Below, in pieces: positions 32,579-40,207 of a stretch of 59,062 nt of DNA. The notes beneath the pieces were generated by a model. That model was not told where the DNA came from. It searched no databases and was given only the letters and a program-made list of their open reading frames with translations. Both the position numbers and the translations under genes were made by a program. Each line of letters starts with the position of its first letter. Position 1 is the stretch's first letter. The stretch comes from an uncultured Clostridia bacterium (GTDB taxonomy: Bacteria > Bacillota > Clostridia > Oscillospirales > Acutalibacteraceae), in NCBI GenBank assembly GCA_947623505.1, contig CANQGT010000012.1, positions 1 to 59,062 of the forward strand, given 5' to 3'.

Positions 32579-35500
32579 TTAAAATAATATCTTATAATGC
32601 GTTGCTATCTGAAAGGCGTTGCGGTTTATTTCAAGCGCCTTTTCAAACAGAGCTTTGCTTTCTTGAATTCTGTTCAGCCCGTATAGACCGAGCGCCTTCA
32701 TAAACAGGCAGTGAAGTTTGTTTTTAATGTTTAAATCCTCTTCAAACACAAGCATGTCAGGCAGCGAAACGGCGAAATAATCTATTGTTACATTGTCGTT
32801 TATATGAGCGTCGGCATAGGAAATCAGTTTATTGAAACGTGCGTCCGCGTTTTCCGTATCGCCGAGTTTCAGCAACGCCAAGCCCTGATAAAATATAGTT
32901 TCGGGCGGTCTGTCGTTGTAATATACGGCAGATACGGGTTCCGATATGCCTTTTGACGCTTTTTCAAAATATTCCTTCGCGCTTTTTTCGTCTTTCAGCA
33001 TTTCAAAAGCGATGCCGCAGAAATAATCCTGAATATTTTCCTGAGAACCGTACAGCTTGCCCTCGCCGAGATTTTCGGGATATTTATATGTGCTTTTCAG
33101 ATATTTGAGCGCCTCTTTCGGTCGGGCGTTTGTTATTTCCTCAGCACCGAGCGCGATATTTGAAATAATATATTGCTCCGTAACCTTGCCTTCACCGCCC
33201 TCCCACGGATGAAATTTTCTTTTAAGCAGCATCTCAAGTGCGCCGCCGTAATTGCCCGTAAGGTTGAGCAGCGAAATGTATTCAAGGTATAGGTCATCGC
33301 GCTCTTTGACTTTATTCAAACGGCTTTGTAAAAATTCAAGTCTTTCTTTCGGAGGTATGCCCATTCGCTTTTTCAGCAGGTCAAGCTCATACAGCACACG
33401 GGCGTCGGATTCATCGGCGGCATACGCCTTTTCCATAAGTTCAAGCGCTTTCGCGCTGTCGTTTTTTCTGTTGAAATATAAAAGTGAAAGGTTGCGCAAA
33501 GGAGTAGGAAAATCGCAGCCTCTCGCAACGGAAAGCTCAAAGCATTTCGCGGCGTCGCCGTGGCGTTCCCTGTCATAAAGCAGATTTCCGAGATAGTAGG
33601 GGGCCTTGAAATCCTCCGCGTTTTTTTCAATGGCAAATTCGAGTACGGCTATATCGCTTATCCTGTTCGGGAAACAGCAATAGGGATCGTCTCCGATTGC
33701 TTTGGCGAGATGATCTTCGTATTCTTCTCCCGCCTTGTAAGAGTAATAGGCTTTATAATAATCCGTCATCGGTTTGCTGTCCTTTGCTTTTTTAAGCAGG
33801 GATATAGCTTGCTTGTAAAATCCCGCCGCCGAAAACTGCAAAGAAAGATCTATCAGCATATCCGAATTTATTATGTGCTTTGAAATATCCCTGCCGGAAA
33901 GAAACAGGGCGATTATGTCGAGCGGATCGAGAGAAAGGGTGTATTCGGCGCTGCCTATATAATCTCCGCCGGTCTCTTTCAAAAGCATCGTTCTGAGGTC
34001 GAGCGCGTTGAAATTGCGGGCGTTGCAGTCAAGGCATTTCCTCGTAAAATCAAGCGCTTTTTCGTATTCGCCTCTTTTTGAATGTATAAGCGCAAGAAAG
34101 AAGCAGGCGTTGCTTTTCGTTTCGCCGTTCCAAAGCGCTTTAAAGAAAGCGTCGTATGCCTCGTCATATTTTTCAAGGTAAAACAGCGCAAGACCCAAAT
34201 TGTAGAATATTTCACCGCTTATTGGGTTGGGATTGGAACGCGTCTGTTTTTCGGCGGCCGCCCTGAAATGCTTTACGCTTTCGTTCAAAAGCCCTTTTTT
34301 AAAAAGCAAAAGCCCCATGGCGTTGTTCAGGCGAATATCGGTTTTATCACGCCTTAGTCCCTCAGCGTAATAGTCCTCCGCCCGCCGTGTCGCGTGGCGG
34401 TATTGCTCTATGTGTGTTCCGTAAAGATACAAATCCTCAACGGTTTCGCATTCTTCGGGCAGGGGAGCGGGCTTTGCCGGCTCCGGGATTTTGTGCTTTT
34501 TAACATTTCCGTCAAACGCCAATACCGTTTTGCCGTTTTTGATAACCTCTATGGAAACATCCTCAAATTTCAGCCCCTTATTTTCTGTGCTTACCTCATA
34601 AGTGTTGGCGCATTCCAAATCAAGCGTTTCCGTGTGGAATTTGTTTATTGAAATATCGCATTTTCCAAGCGTGCCCGAGCAATAAAGCCTTACGGTTATT
34701 TTTTCGCCGACCTCAAGATTGAGCGATAAATCCTTGCTCGCGTTGTGAACGGTGCCCAAATCGTGATAAGGCATAAAATACTGCGTAAAATTGCGGCTCT
34801 CCATCGGCGCTATATAAGAGAAATCGGGCTGATTATCCGTAAAGCAGCCTGTCATAAGTTCTATATACGGCCCGTCGTTATCGGTAAGGTTTCTGTCCCA
34901 AGCCTTGCCGAAATCGCCGCAGCCCCAAGTCCATTGCTTCTTGCCCGGAGATATTCGGTGATCGGCAATATGAAGTATTCCGGCCTTTTTTCCCTCATCG
35001 TATCCGCCCACAAAATCGTAATCGCTCTTTGCCGCCATATATGAGGTTGGAACGGGCAGGTTTATATATTTTGAAATATCCGTGCCTTTTGAATAATCCA
35101 CTTTATAATAAGTGCCGGTCGCTATGGGAAAAGAGGAAACATCGCGTTTGCCGTGGTCGGTTACCGCGGTTACGTCGGGCGGAAAAATACTGCGGTAGTT
35201 TTCGTTTACGGATACGGCGGGATTTGCCCACCATAAAAACGTTTGGCGCACGCCCGTCCTGTTGAAAAGATGATTTTTAAGTTCCAAATACGCCTTATCG
35301 GGGTAAAGTATAAATTCCGTTTCGCCTTTTGTGTGAAACATATTTTCAATTTCGCTCACAACGACCTCGGCGCTGCCGTCCGCGTTTTCACGGAACGTAT
35401 AATTTACCTCGTCAAATGTGCTCGGTCTATGGTGCTGAGGCCAGTTAAATTCTATTCCTCCCGAAATCCACGGCCCCGCGAGACCGACAAGCGCCGGCTT

Positions 35501-35806
35501 TATAACATGATTGTAATATACGAAATCGTAATCCGCCGTTTTGTCGTAAGCGCGCTGAACTCTGCCGCCGAGGGAGGGAAGTATCATTATTTTCAGATAA
35601 TCGTTTTCCAAAAACACGGCTTTGTAGGTTTTGTCGGTCTTAGTGTCGCTGATTTTGTCGATGACAGAATGGGGATAAACCTTGCCGCTGCTGCCCTGAT
35701 ACACTCTTTTTTCAAGAAACAGCGGATTTTTGTCTGGCTTGCCCGCCTCGTATGTGGGAATAACGATATTTTCCTCCCACACATTAACTTTAGAAATATT
35801 ATTCAC
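32579..35806 (-). CDS. DUF5107-TPR protein
   Basis: 1075 residues. The N-terminal DUF5107 domain (about 1-420) has a beta-sandwich of galactose-mutarotase type: YLKIMILPSLGGRVQRAYDKTADYDFVYYNHVIKPALVGLAGPWISGGIEFNWPQHHRP. The rest (about 450-1075) consists of TPR repeats, for example AMGLLLFKKGLLNESVKHFRAAAEKQ and YNLGLALFYLEKYDEAYDAFFKAL. Genes of this type are often paired with GH2 or GH43 enzymes. A role in recognising or converting oligosaccharides is inferred. The start is a GTG with GGGAG 10 nt upstream. It is divergent from the AraC gene. Confidence 0.9.
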   Translation of the reverse strand: MNNISKVNVWEENIVIPTYEAGKPDKNPLFLEKRVYQGSSGKVYPHSVIDKISDTKTDKTYKAVFLENDYLKIMILPSLGGRVQRAYDKTADYDFVYYNHVIKPALVGLAGPWISGGIEFNWPQHHRPSTFDEVNYTFRENADGSAEVVVSEIENMFHTKGETEFILYPDKAYLELKNHLFNRTGVRQTFLWWANPAVSVNENYRSIFPPDVTAVTDHGKRDVSSFPIATGTYYKVDYSKGTDISKYINLPVPTSYMAAKSDYDFVGGYDEGKKAGILHIADHRISPGKKQWTWGCGDFGKAWDRNLTDNDGPYIELMTGCFTDNQPDFSYIAPMESRNFTQYFMPYHDLGTVHNASKDLSLNLEVGEKITVRLYCSGTLGKCDISINKFHTETLDLECANTYEVSTENKGLKFEDVSIEVIKNGKTVLAFDGNVKKHKIPEPAKPAPLPEECETVEDLYLYGTHIEQYRHATRRAEDYYAEGLRRDKTDIRLNNAMGLLLFKKGLLNESVKHFRAAAEKQTRSNPNPISGEIFYNLGLALFYLEKYDEAYDAFFKALWNGETKSNACFFLALIHSKRGEYEKALDFTRKCLDCNARNFNALDLRTMLLKETGGDYIGSAEYTLSLDPLDIIALFLSGRDISKHIINSDMLIDLSLQFSAAGFYKQAISLLKKAKDSKPMTDYYKAYYSYKAGEEYEDHLAKAIGDDPYCCFPNRISDIAVLEFAIEKNAEDFKAPYYLGNLLYDRERHGDAAKCFELSVARGCDFPTPLRNLSLLYFNRKNDSAKALELMEKAYAADESDARVLYELDLLKKRMGIPPKERLEFLQSRLNKVKERDDLYLEYISLLNLTGNYGGALEMLLKRKFHPWEGGEGKVTEQYIISNIALGAEEITNARPKEALKYLKSTYKYPENLGEGKLYGSQENIQDYFCGIAFEMLKDEKSAKEYFEKASKGISEPVSAVYYNDRPPETIFYQGLALLKLGDTENADARFNKLISYADAHINDNVTIDYFAVSLPDMLVFEEDLNIKNKLHCLFMKALGLYGLNRIQESKALFEKALEINRNAFQIATHYKILF

Positions 35807-35869
35807 CGAAAAGCATCTCCCGTTTGACTTTTGCTTGCTTTTATTGTAGTATTTTTTGTGGAAGATTTG

Positions 35870-35888
35870 TTTTGATATATTATCAAAA
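35870..35888. promoter_or_regulatory. palindromic candidate operator between DUF5107 and araC-type gene
   Basis: TTTTGATA-TAT-TATCAAAA, a perfect 19-bp palindrome centred in the divergent intergenic region. It could be an operator for the AraC regulator, although AraC sites are more often direct repeats. Confidence 0.4.
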
Positions 35889-35953
35889 AATTTAGAAATC
35901 TTATTTTATTTGATATGGATCTTGAAGGAAATGGGCTCAGCAAGGGCTCGCAT

Positions 35954-36745
35954 ATGTATTTTTATACTCCGTCGCAGAGCGCCAAAAAGCTGCTGTATTA
36001 TCCGATAGCTGTCGGAGAGTTTTATTGCAACGGCGAATATAATGTTGAAAGAGATAATTATGACAGTATTCTCGCTATTTATATCCTTGACGGAAGCATA
36101 ACTTTGGTGCAAAACGGTATAAGGTCAAGCGCGCAAAAGGATGAATTGCTGTTGATAGACTGCTACACGGCGCACAGATATTTTGCCGATTCAGTTGCTC
36201 ATACGCTGTGGGTGCATTTTGACGGCAATAATTCAAGGCCGTGGTTTGATGAGATAAAGGGCAAAAAGGGTCAAAAAATAAAATGCACCCGTCAAACGGC
36301 GGAGTACATTTTTGATATTATTAAGCATATCAAGTATGATCACAGCGAATACAGTATCTCTAACGGGCTTTATTCCATGCTTTGCGATATAAGCAGCGAA
36401 AATGCCGCAAATCGGGAAAGCCGGCGCTTCGCTCATATTGAAGCGGCGAAGAAATTGATAATTTCAAATTATGATAAAAATATATCTCTTTGCGAGATGG
36501 CAAATGCCTCGCATATGAGCGTTTCGTATTTTTCAAAAATTTTTAAGGAGGCAGCCGGCTCGTCTCCTTATGATTATCTGCTGACCGTGCGCCTTGATAA
36601 AGCCAAGGAAATGCTGCGGCAAACGGACTGTTCCATCGAAACCATAGCGTATAAAACAGGCTTCAACAGCGCGTCGAATTTCATTTATTTCTTTAAAAAG
36701 GAAACGGGAATATCGCCGCTTAAATTCAGAAATCTTAAATTTTAA
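35954..36745 (+). CDS. AraC family transcriptional regulator
   Basis: 263 residues. An N-terminal cupin-like sensor (about 15-150; AIYILDGSITLVQNG, LIDCYTAHRYF, TLWVHFDG) and a C-terminal double helix-turn-helix (about 165-260): ISLCEMANASHMSVSYFSKIFKEAAGSSPYDYLLTVRLDKAKEML, then SIETIAYKTGFNSASNFIYFFKKETGISPLKFR. It probably senses a sugar and activates the divergent DUF5107-GH2 operon. ATG 35954 has AAGGG 7 nt upstream; the in-frame ATG at 35915 has no ribosome binding site. Confidence 0.92.
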   Translation: MYFYTPSQSAKKLLYYPIAVGEFYCNGEYNVERDNYDSILAIYILDGSITLVQNGIRSSAQKDELLLIDCYTAHRYFADSVAHTLWVHFDGNNSRPWFDEIKGKKGQKIKCTRQTAEYIFDIIKHIKYDHSEYSISNGLYSMLCDISSENAANRESRRFAHIEAAKKLIISNYDKNISLCEMANASHMSVSYFSKIFKEAAGSSPYDYLLTVRLDKAKEMLRQTDCSIETIAYKTGFNSASNFIYFFKKETGISPLKFRNLKF

Positions 36746-36750
36746 AGCAA

Positions 36751-36787
36751 AATCCGCAAACGGCTTTGCCGCTTGCGGATTTTTTTC
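36751..36787 (+). terminator. terminator between the AraC gene and the TetR operon
   Basis: AATCCGCAA...TTGCGGATT with an inner CGG/CCG pair, then a T run. Confidence 0.88.
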
Positions 36788-36798
36788 GCTTATTGAAT

Positions 36799-37551
36799 TT
36801 ATTTCAGCTTGCCGTAATCTTCATCGCTCACGGGCTCAAGCCATTCGTTCGAGGTCTCCTCGCCCGCGATTTCAAACGCGAGGTGGGAAAACCAGCTGTC
36901 CGCGGCGGCGCCGTGCCAATGCTTTACCTCGGCGGGTATGTTTACAACCGTTCCCGGCGTCATCTCAACGGGCTCCTTGCCCCATTCCTGATACCAGCCG
37001 CGCCCGCCCACGCATATGAGCATCTGCCCGCCGCCGCTTTTCGCGTGGTGGATATGCCAGTTATTTATGCAGGCGGGTTCAAAGGTAACGTTAAAGCAGG
37101 GCGCTTGCTCTTTTGAGACAGGCGCAAGATAGCTTTTGCCGCTGAAATATTTTCCGTAAGGGTTTTCCTCTCCGATGGGAAAGAATATCTCATTTTGGAA
37201 AGCGTCCTTAGGGCTTGCGGGCGCGTCGTCGTCTTTCCAAATTTCCTTTGCGAGGTTGAACACCGCCCAGCCCTTCGGCCAGCCCGCGTAAAACGCCGTG
37301 TGGGTAATAACCGCCGCTATCTCCTTTTTCGTAACGCCGTGATTTTTCGCGTTTTGCAGATGATGCGAAAGCGAGCTGTCCGTAATTCCCGAAGCCATAA
37401 GAGCGGTTACGGTTATGATACAGCGTGTCTTTACATCAAGGTCGCCGTTGTTCCAGTTTTCCCCGAAGAGAATATCGTCGTTATAGTGCGCAAATTCGGG
37501 GGCGAAATCGCCGAGCATTTCTCTGCCCGCGGTCTGAATTATTTTTTTCAT
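36799..37551 (-). CDS. carboxymuconolactone decarboxylase-cupin fusion protein
   Basis: 250 residues. The N-terminal half is a CMD/AhpD-like helical domain (about 25-110; DVKTRCIITVTALMASGITDSSLSHHLQNAKNHGVTKKEIAAVITHTAFYAGWPKGWAV). It lacks the AhpD CxxC pair; single Cys is seen in TRCIITV. The C-terminal half is a cupin (about 150-235) with metal ligands in WHIHHAKSGGGQMLI and PAEVKHWHG. It may act on a lactone, peroxide or electrophile; this is inferred. AAGGAG precedes the ATG. It is the last gene of the TetR operon. Confidence 0.9.
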   Translation of the reverse strand: MKKIIQTAGREMLGDFAPEFAHYNDDILFGENWNNGDLDVKTRCIITVTALMASGITDSSLSHHLQNAKNHGVTKKEIAAVITHTAFYAGWPKGWAVFNLAKEIWKDDDAPASPKDAFQNEIFFPIGEENPYGKYFSGKSYLAPVSKEQAPCFNVTFEPACINNWHIHHAKSGGGQMLICVGGRGWYQEWGKEPVEMTPGTVVNIPAEVKHWHGAAADSWFSHLAFEIAGEETSNEWLEPVSDEDYGKLK

Positions 37552-37563
37552 AATATTATCTCC

Positions 37564-38088
37564 TTAATTGTTTTTCAATTTAAATTCAACTGAAGCATTA
37601 CCATTGCCGAGAGCTTCCTCAAGCCCCTGCGGATTCCGTATTTTTCCTATACGGGTATAGCTATAGACGGTGGAAAAATCCTTGTAAAACAAAACTATGC
37701 AGTCGTTTCCGTAAAGCATAATGTCGCCCGCGTGTATTTGACCGACGCTTTGGCTGTCGGACGGGAAAGCGTCTTTTAAATAATGATACTTCTCGTTTCC
37801 GTTCAGCTCGCTCATATCAAGTGTAAGCGGCAGGCGAGCGGCAAAGGCCGTTGCTGTTTCATTGTTCTCCAAAACGGCTGAAAAGGATTTGCCCTTTACA
37901 ATAATTTCAATCATACCGGTTTCCTTTCGCGGCGCCTCATTCTCCGCATTTTGTGTTGCATCGGTAGTTTTTTCTTCGGTTTGCCCCGCTTCCGGATTAT
38001 CCGCCGCGTTATTTTTACACGAGGAAAATGCAAAAAGCATAAAAACGCTCAACACGAGCGCGGTAAGCCCGATAAAATAATTCTTCAT
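37564..38088 (-). CDS. cyclophilin-like fold lipoprotein
   Basis: 174 residues. A lipoprotein signal (MKNYFIGLTALVLSVFMLFAFSSC) and a low-complexity linker lead to a cyclophilin_like2 domain (about 65-170; IEIIVKGKSFSAVLENNETATAFAARLPLTLDMSELNGNEKYHYL, GDIMLYGNDCIVLFYKDFSTVYSYTRIG). This is not an established prolyl isomerase; function is unknown. ATG 38088 gives a standard signal peptide. An alternative ATG at 38106 overlaps the upstream stop and has AAGG too close. Similar proteins often accompany Fe-alcohol dehydrogenases and cupins. Confidence 0.83.
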   Translation of the reverse strand: MKNYFIGLTALVLSVFMLFAFSSCKNNAADNPEAGQTEEKTTDATQNAENEAPRKETGMIEIIVKGKSFSAVLENNETATAFAARLPLTLDMSELNGNEKYHYLKDAFPSDSQSVGQIHAGDIMLYGNDCIVLFYKDFSTVYSYTRIGKIRNPQGLEEALGNGNASVEFKLKNN

Positions 38089-38096
38089 ACGGCTTT

Positions 38097-39266
38097 TTAC
38101 AGGCATGCCTTGAAAATATTTTTGATTTCGTCGCGATCAAGCACCTTGTAGCCGCCGCCCATTATAAGGGTGGCGTCCGCAAGCCCGTCTATCATATCCG
38201 CGTTAGCGCCGAGCTCCGTTATATTCATCGCGAGGCCAAGCTCTTTCATCCAGCTTTCCATAGCGGCAAGCCCTTCAAGAGCCGTCTGCTCGTCTGTTTT
38301 TCCGTTCGGGTCTATGCTCCACACCTCGGTAGCAAAACGCTTGAATTTTGCGATGCCGTAGGGCAGTATATAGCGGTAATACGGCAGGGAAACGGCGGAA
38401 AGCGTCATACCGTGGGTGGCGTCGGTGTAAGCTCCGACAGCCTGCCCGAGCATATGCACCATCCAATCGGTTGTTTTGCCCTTTGCTATAAGGGTATTCA
38501 GCGCCCAAGTAGCGCTCCACATAATATTTGAACGCGCCTCGTAGTCCATAGGATTTTTGTTTGCGATGCGCGAGCTGTTGATGACGGAGCGCATAAGCCC
38601 CTCGCTTATATAGTCGCTTGTGTTATCGTCCCCGCCTGAAAAATACTGCTCGCAGATGTGATTGAAAATATCGTAAATTCCCGCAACCATCTGGCGATGC
38701 GGAAGTGTCATTGTAAATTCGGGGTCGAGAATTGAAAATCTCGGCATAATTTTTTCGTCTGCGAAAACGTGGCCTATTTTCAGCTTGCTTTCGTGATTTG
38801 TGATAACGGAGCCCGCGTTCATTTCCGAACCGGTGCCCACCATTGTGAGAACACAGCCTACCGGCAGAGTCTCGCAGTCGGGCTCTTCAAAGCGGATATA
38901 GTATTTTTCCCACGGGTCATCATCGCAGTTTACGGAAACCGAAACGGCTTTCGCGTAATCGCAGCATGAGCCGCCTCCTACGGCAAGCAGAAGATCCGCT
39001 TTGTTTTCCCTCGCTTTTTTAATACCGTCTCTCAGCTTATCCACGGTGGGGTTCGGCATAACGCCGCCGTCGTCTATAATGCTTTTGCCGTTTGCGCGAA
39101 GTATCTCAACGACCTTGCCGTAAATGCCGTTTTTCTTGATTGAGCCTCCGCCGTATATCAGCTGAACGTTTTTGCCGTATTTTGGCAGTTCGTCGTTCAG
39201 ATATTTCAGCGAATCCTTGCCGAAATAGAGTTTAGTGGGGTTGCAGTAACTGAAATTTCCTAACAT
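38097..39266 (-). CDS. iron-containing alcohol dehydrogenase (YqhD/Bdh type)
   Basis: 389 residues. MLGNFSYCNPTKLYFGKDSL is the family start. The NADP site is GGGSCCDYAKAVS (about residue 97). Then TMVGTGSEMNAGSVIT. The metal-site region is GIYDIFNHICEQYFSG, and HMLGQAVGAYTDATHGMTLSAV holds the later His ligands. YqhD-like enzymes reduce a broad range of toxic aldehydes with NADPH. GGAGG precedes the ATG. It lies 19 nt after the tetR-type gene. Confidence 0.92.
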   Translation of the reverse strand: MLGNFSYCNPTKLYFGKDSLKYLNDELPKYGKNVQLIYGGGSIKKNGIYGKVVEILRANGKSIIDDGGVMPNPTVDKLRDGIKKARENKADLLLAVGGGSCCDYAKAVSVSVNCDDDPWEKYYIRFEEPDCETLPVGCVLTMVGTGSEMNAGSVITNHESKLKIGHVFADEKIMPRFSILDPEFTMTLPHRQMVAGIYDIFNHICEQYFSGGDDNTSDYISEGLMRSVINSSRIANKNPMDYEARSNIMWSATWALNTLIAKGKTTDWMVHMLGQAVGAYTDATHGMTLSAVSLPYYRYILPYGIAKFKRFATEVWSIDPNGKTDEQTALEGLAAMESWMKELGLAMNITELGANADMIDGLADATLIMGGGYKVLDRDEIKNIFKACL

Positions 39267-39285
39267 AAAAATACCTCCGTTTTCT

Positions 39286-39912
39286 TTATCGGTTTTTCAG
39301 CATTTTGCTTACGAATTGATAAACTATTTCATATATCGTCATTTCGGGAAAGCGCAAATCCGCCTGTTTCATTGAGCTTTTCTGCTTTTCCGTTATAACC
39401 GTGTACGGGTAGATGCCGAACATAAACGGAAAAAACGAATAGATAAAATCCGTTCGTTCACGCCCGTCCATTTCGGGGAAAAATTTTATAAGGCATTCAT
39501 CTACAGCGTCCAGCGTTTTTTTGTAGGCGCGCTTAAATTCCACAAGGTTTTCAAGGCGGCTGTTCGTCTCCATATCATAGTGGTTCATCGAAAGAATTTT
39601 TAAAAGCTGCGGCCTTTTATCAAGCGATTTTGCGAGCAGCGCGGCAAATTCCGATGCGGTAAGCCTTTTGCCCGATTCCGCCTCCGTGAGCAGTTCGTTT
39701 GCCCAGCCTTCGTATTCCCTTTGCAAAAGGGCAAGGAAAATTTCTTCCTTCGTGGTGAAATAATTGTAAATCGAAGTTCTTGTGAAACTGGTGGCGTTTC
39801 CTATTTCCTTTATCGTTATCTCTTTAAAGCTCATGGTTTTGTAAAGCTCGCCGCAGGCGTTTATTATCTCCTCCCTGCGGGCATTCGTGAGCTCCGTCGA
39901 ACCCTTTGGCAT
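39286..39912 (-). CDS. TetR family transcriptional regulator
   Basis: 208 residues. N-terminal HTH (about 10-60; RREEIINACGELYKTMSFKEITIKEIGNATSFTRTSIYNYFTTKEEIFLALLQREY) and an all-helical ligand domain of the TetR_C type. ATG 39912 has AGAGGG upstream; earlier in-frame ATGs lie before or over the operators. It should repress its own operon through the two palindromes at 39953-39965 and 39989-40001 and release on an aldehyde or electrophile signal, which is inferred. Confidence 0.93.
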   Translation of the reverse strand: MPKGSTELTNARREEIINACGELYKTMSFKEITIKEIGNATSFTRTSIYNYFTTKEEIFLALLQREYEGWANELLTEAESGKRLTASEFAALLAKSLDKRPQLLKILSMNHYDMETNSRLENLVEFKRAYKKTLDAVDECLIKFFPEMDGRERTDFIYSFFPFMFGIYPYTVITEKQKSSMKQADLRFPEMTIYEIVYQFVSKMLKNR

Positions 39913-39952
39913 AATAGTCCCTCTTTTCATAATGTGCGGCGCCGAATTCGGC

Positions 39953-40002
39953 TGACATTGTGTCAACATAATCAGCATAGCACATTTCTGACACCGTGTC
40001 AA
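39953..40002 (-). promoter_or_regulatory. promoter and twin operators of the TetR operon
   Basis: Minus strand TTGACA (40002-39997), 17-bp spacer, TATGCT (39979-39974) with an extended TGC. Operator 1, TGACACCGTGTCA (39989-40001), covers the -35 box and is a perfect palindrome. Operator 2, TGACATTGTGTCA (39953-39965), lies just past the start site with one mismatch. Centres are 36 bp apart. Confidence 0.85.
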
Positions 40003-40112
40003 TATTTTTTCGGAATGATTTTCAATCAGGCAAAATACGGCGTGTAAACTGCCGCGGAAAATTTTATTTTAATTTACCGCTTCAACGGCGGCGCTCCATT
40101 AGCCGTAATCAA

Positions 40113-40155
40113 ATATAAAATACGCGGACGCAAGGTATTTTTCCTGCGTCCGCGT
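40113..40155 (-). terminator. terminator of the GH95 gene
   Basis: ACGCGGACGCA (40122-40132) and TGCGTCCGCGT (40145-40155). On the minus strand ATTTTATATTT follows. Its arms resemble the hairpin at 30868. Confidence 0.8.
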
Positions 40156-40207
40156 CTGTTTTGCCGCGTTGCCGAAACGCGGCGGTTATTGCTTTTTTAT
40201 ATTGCTG

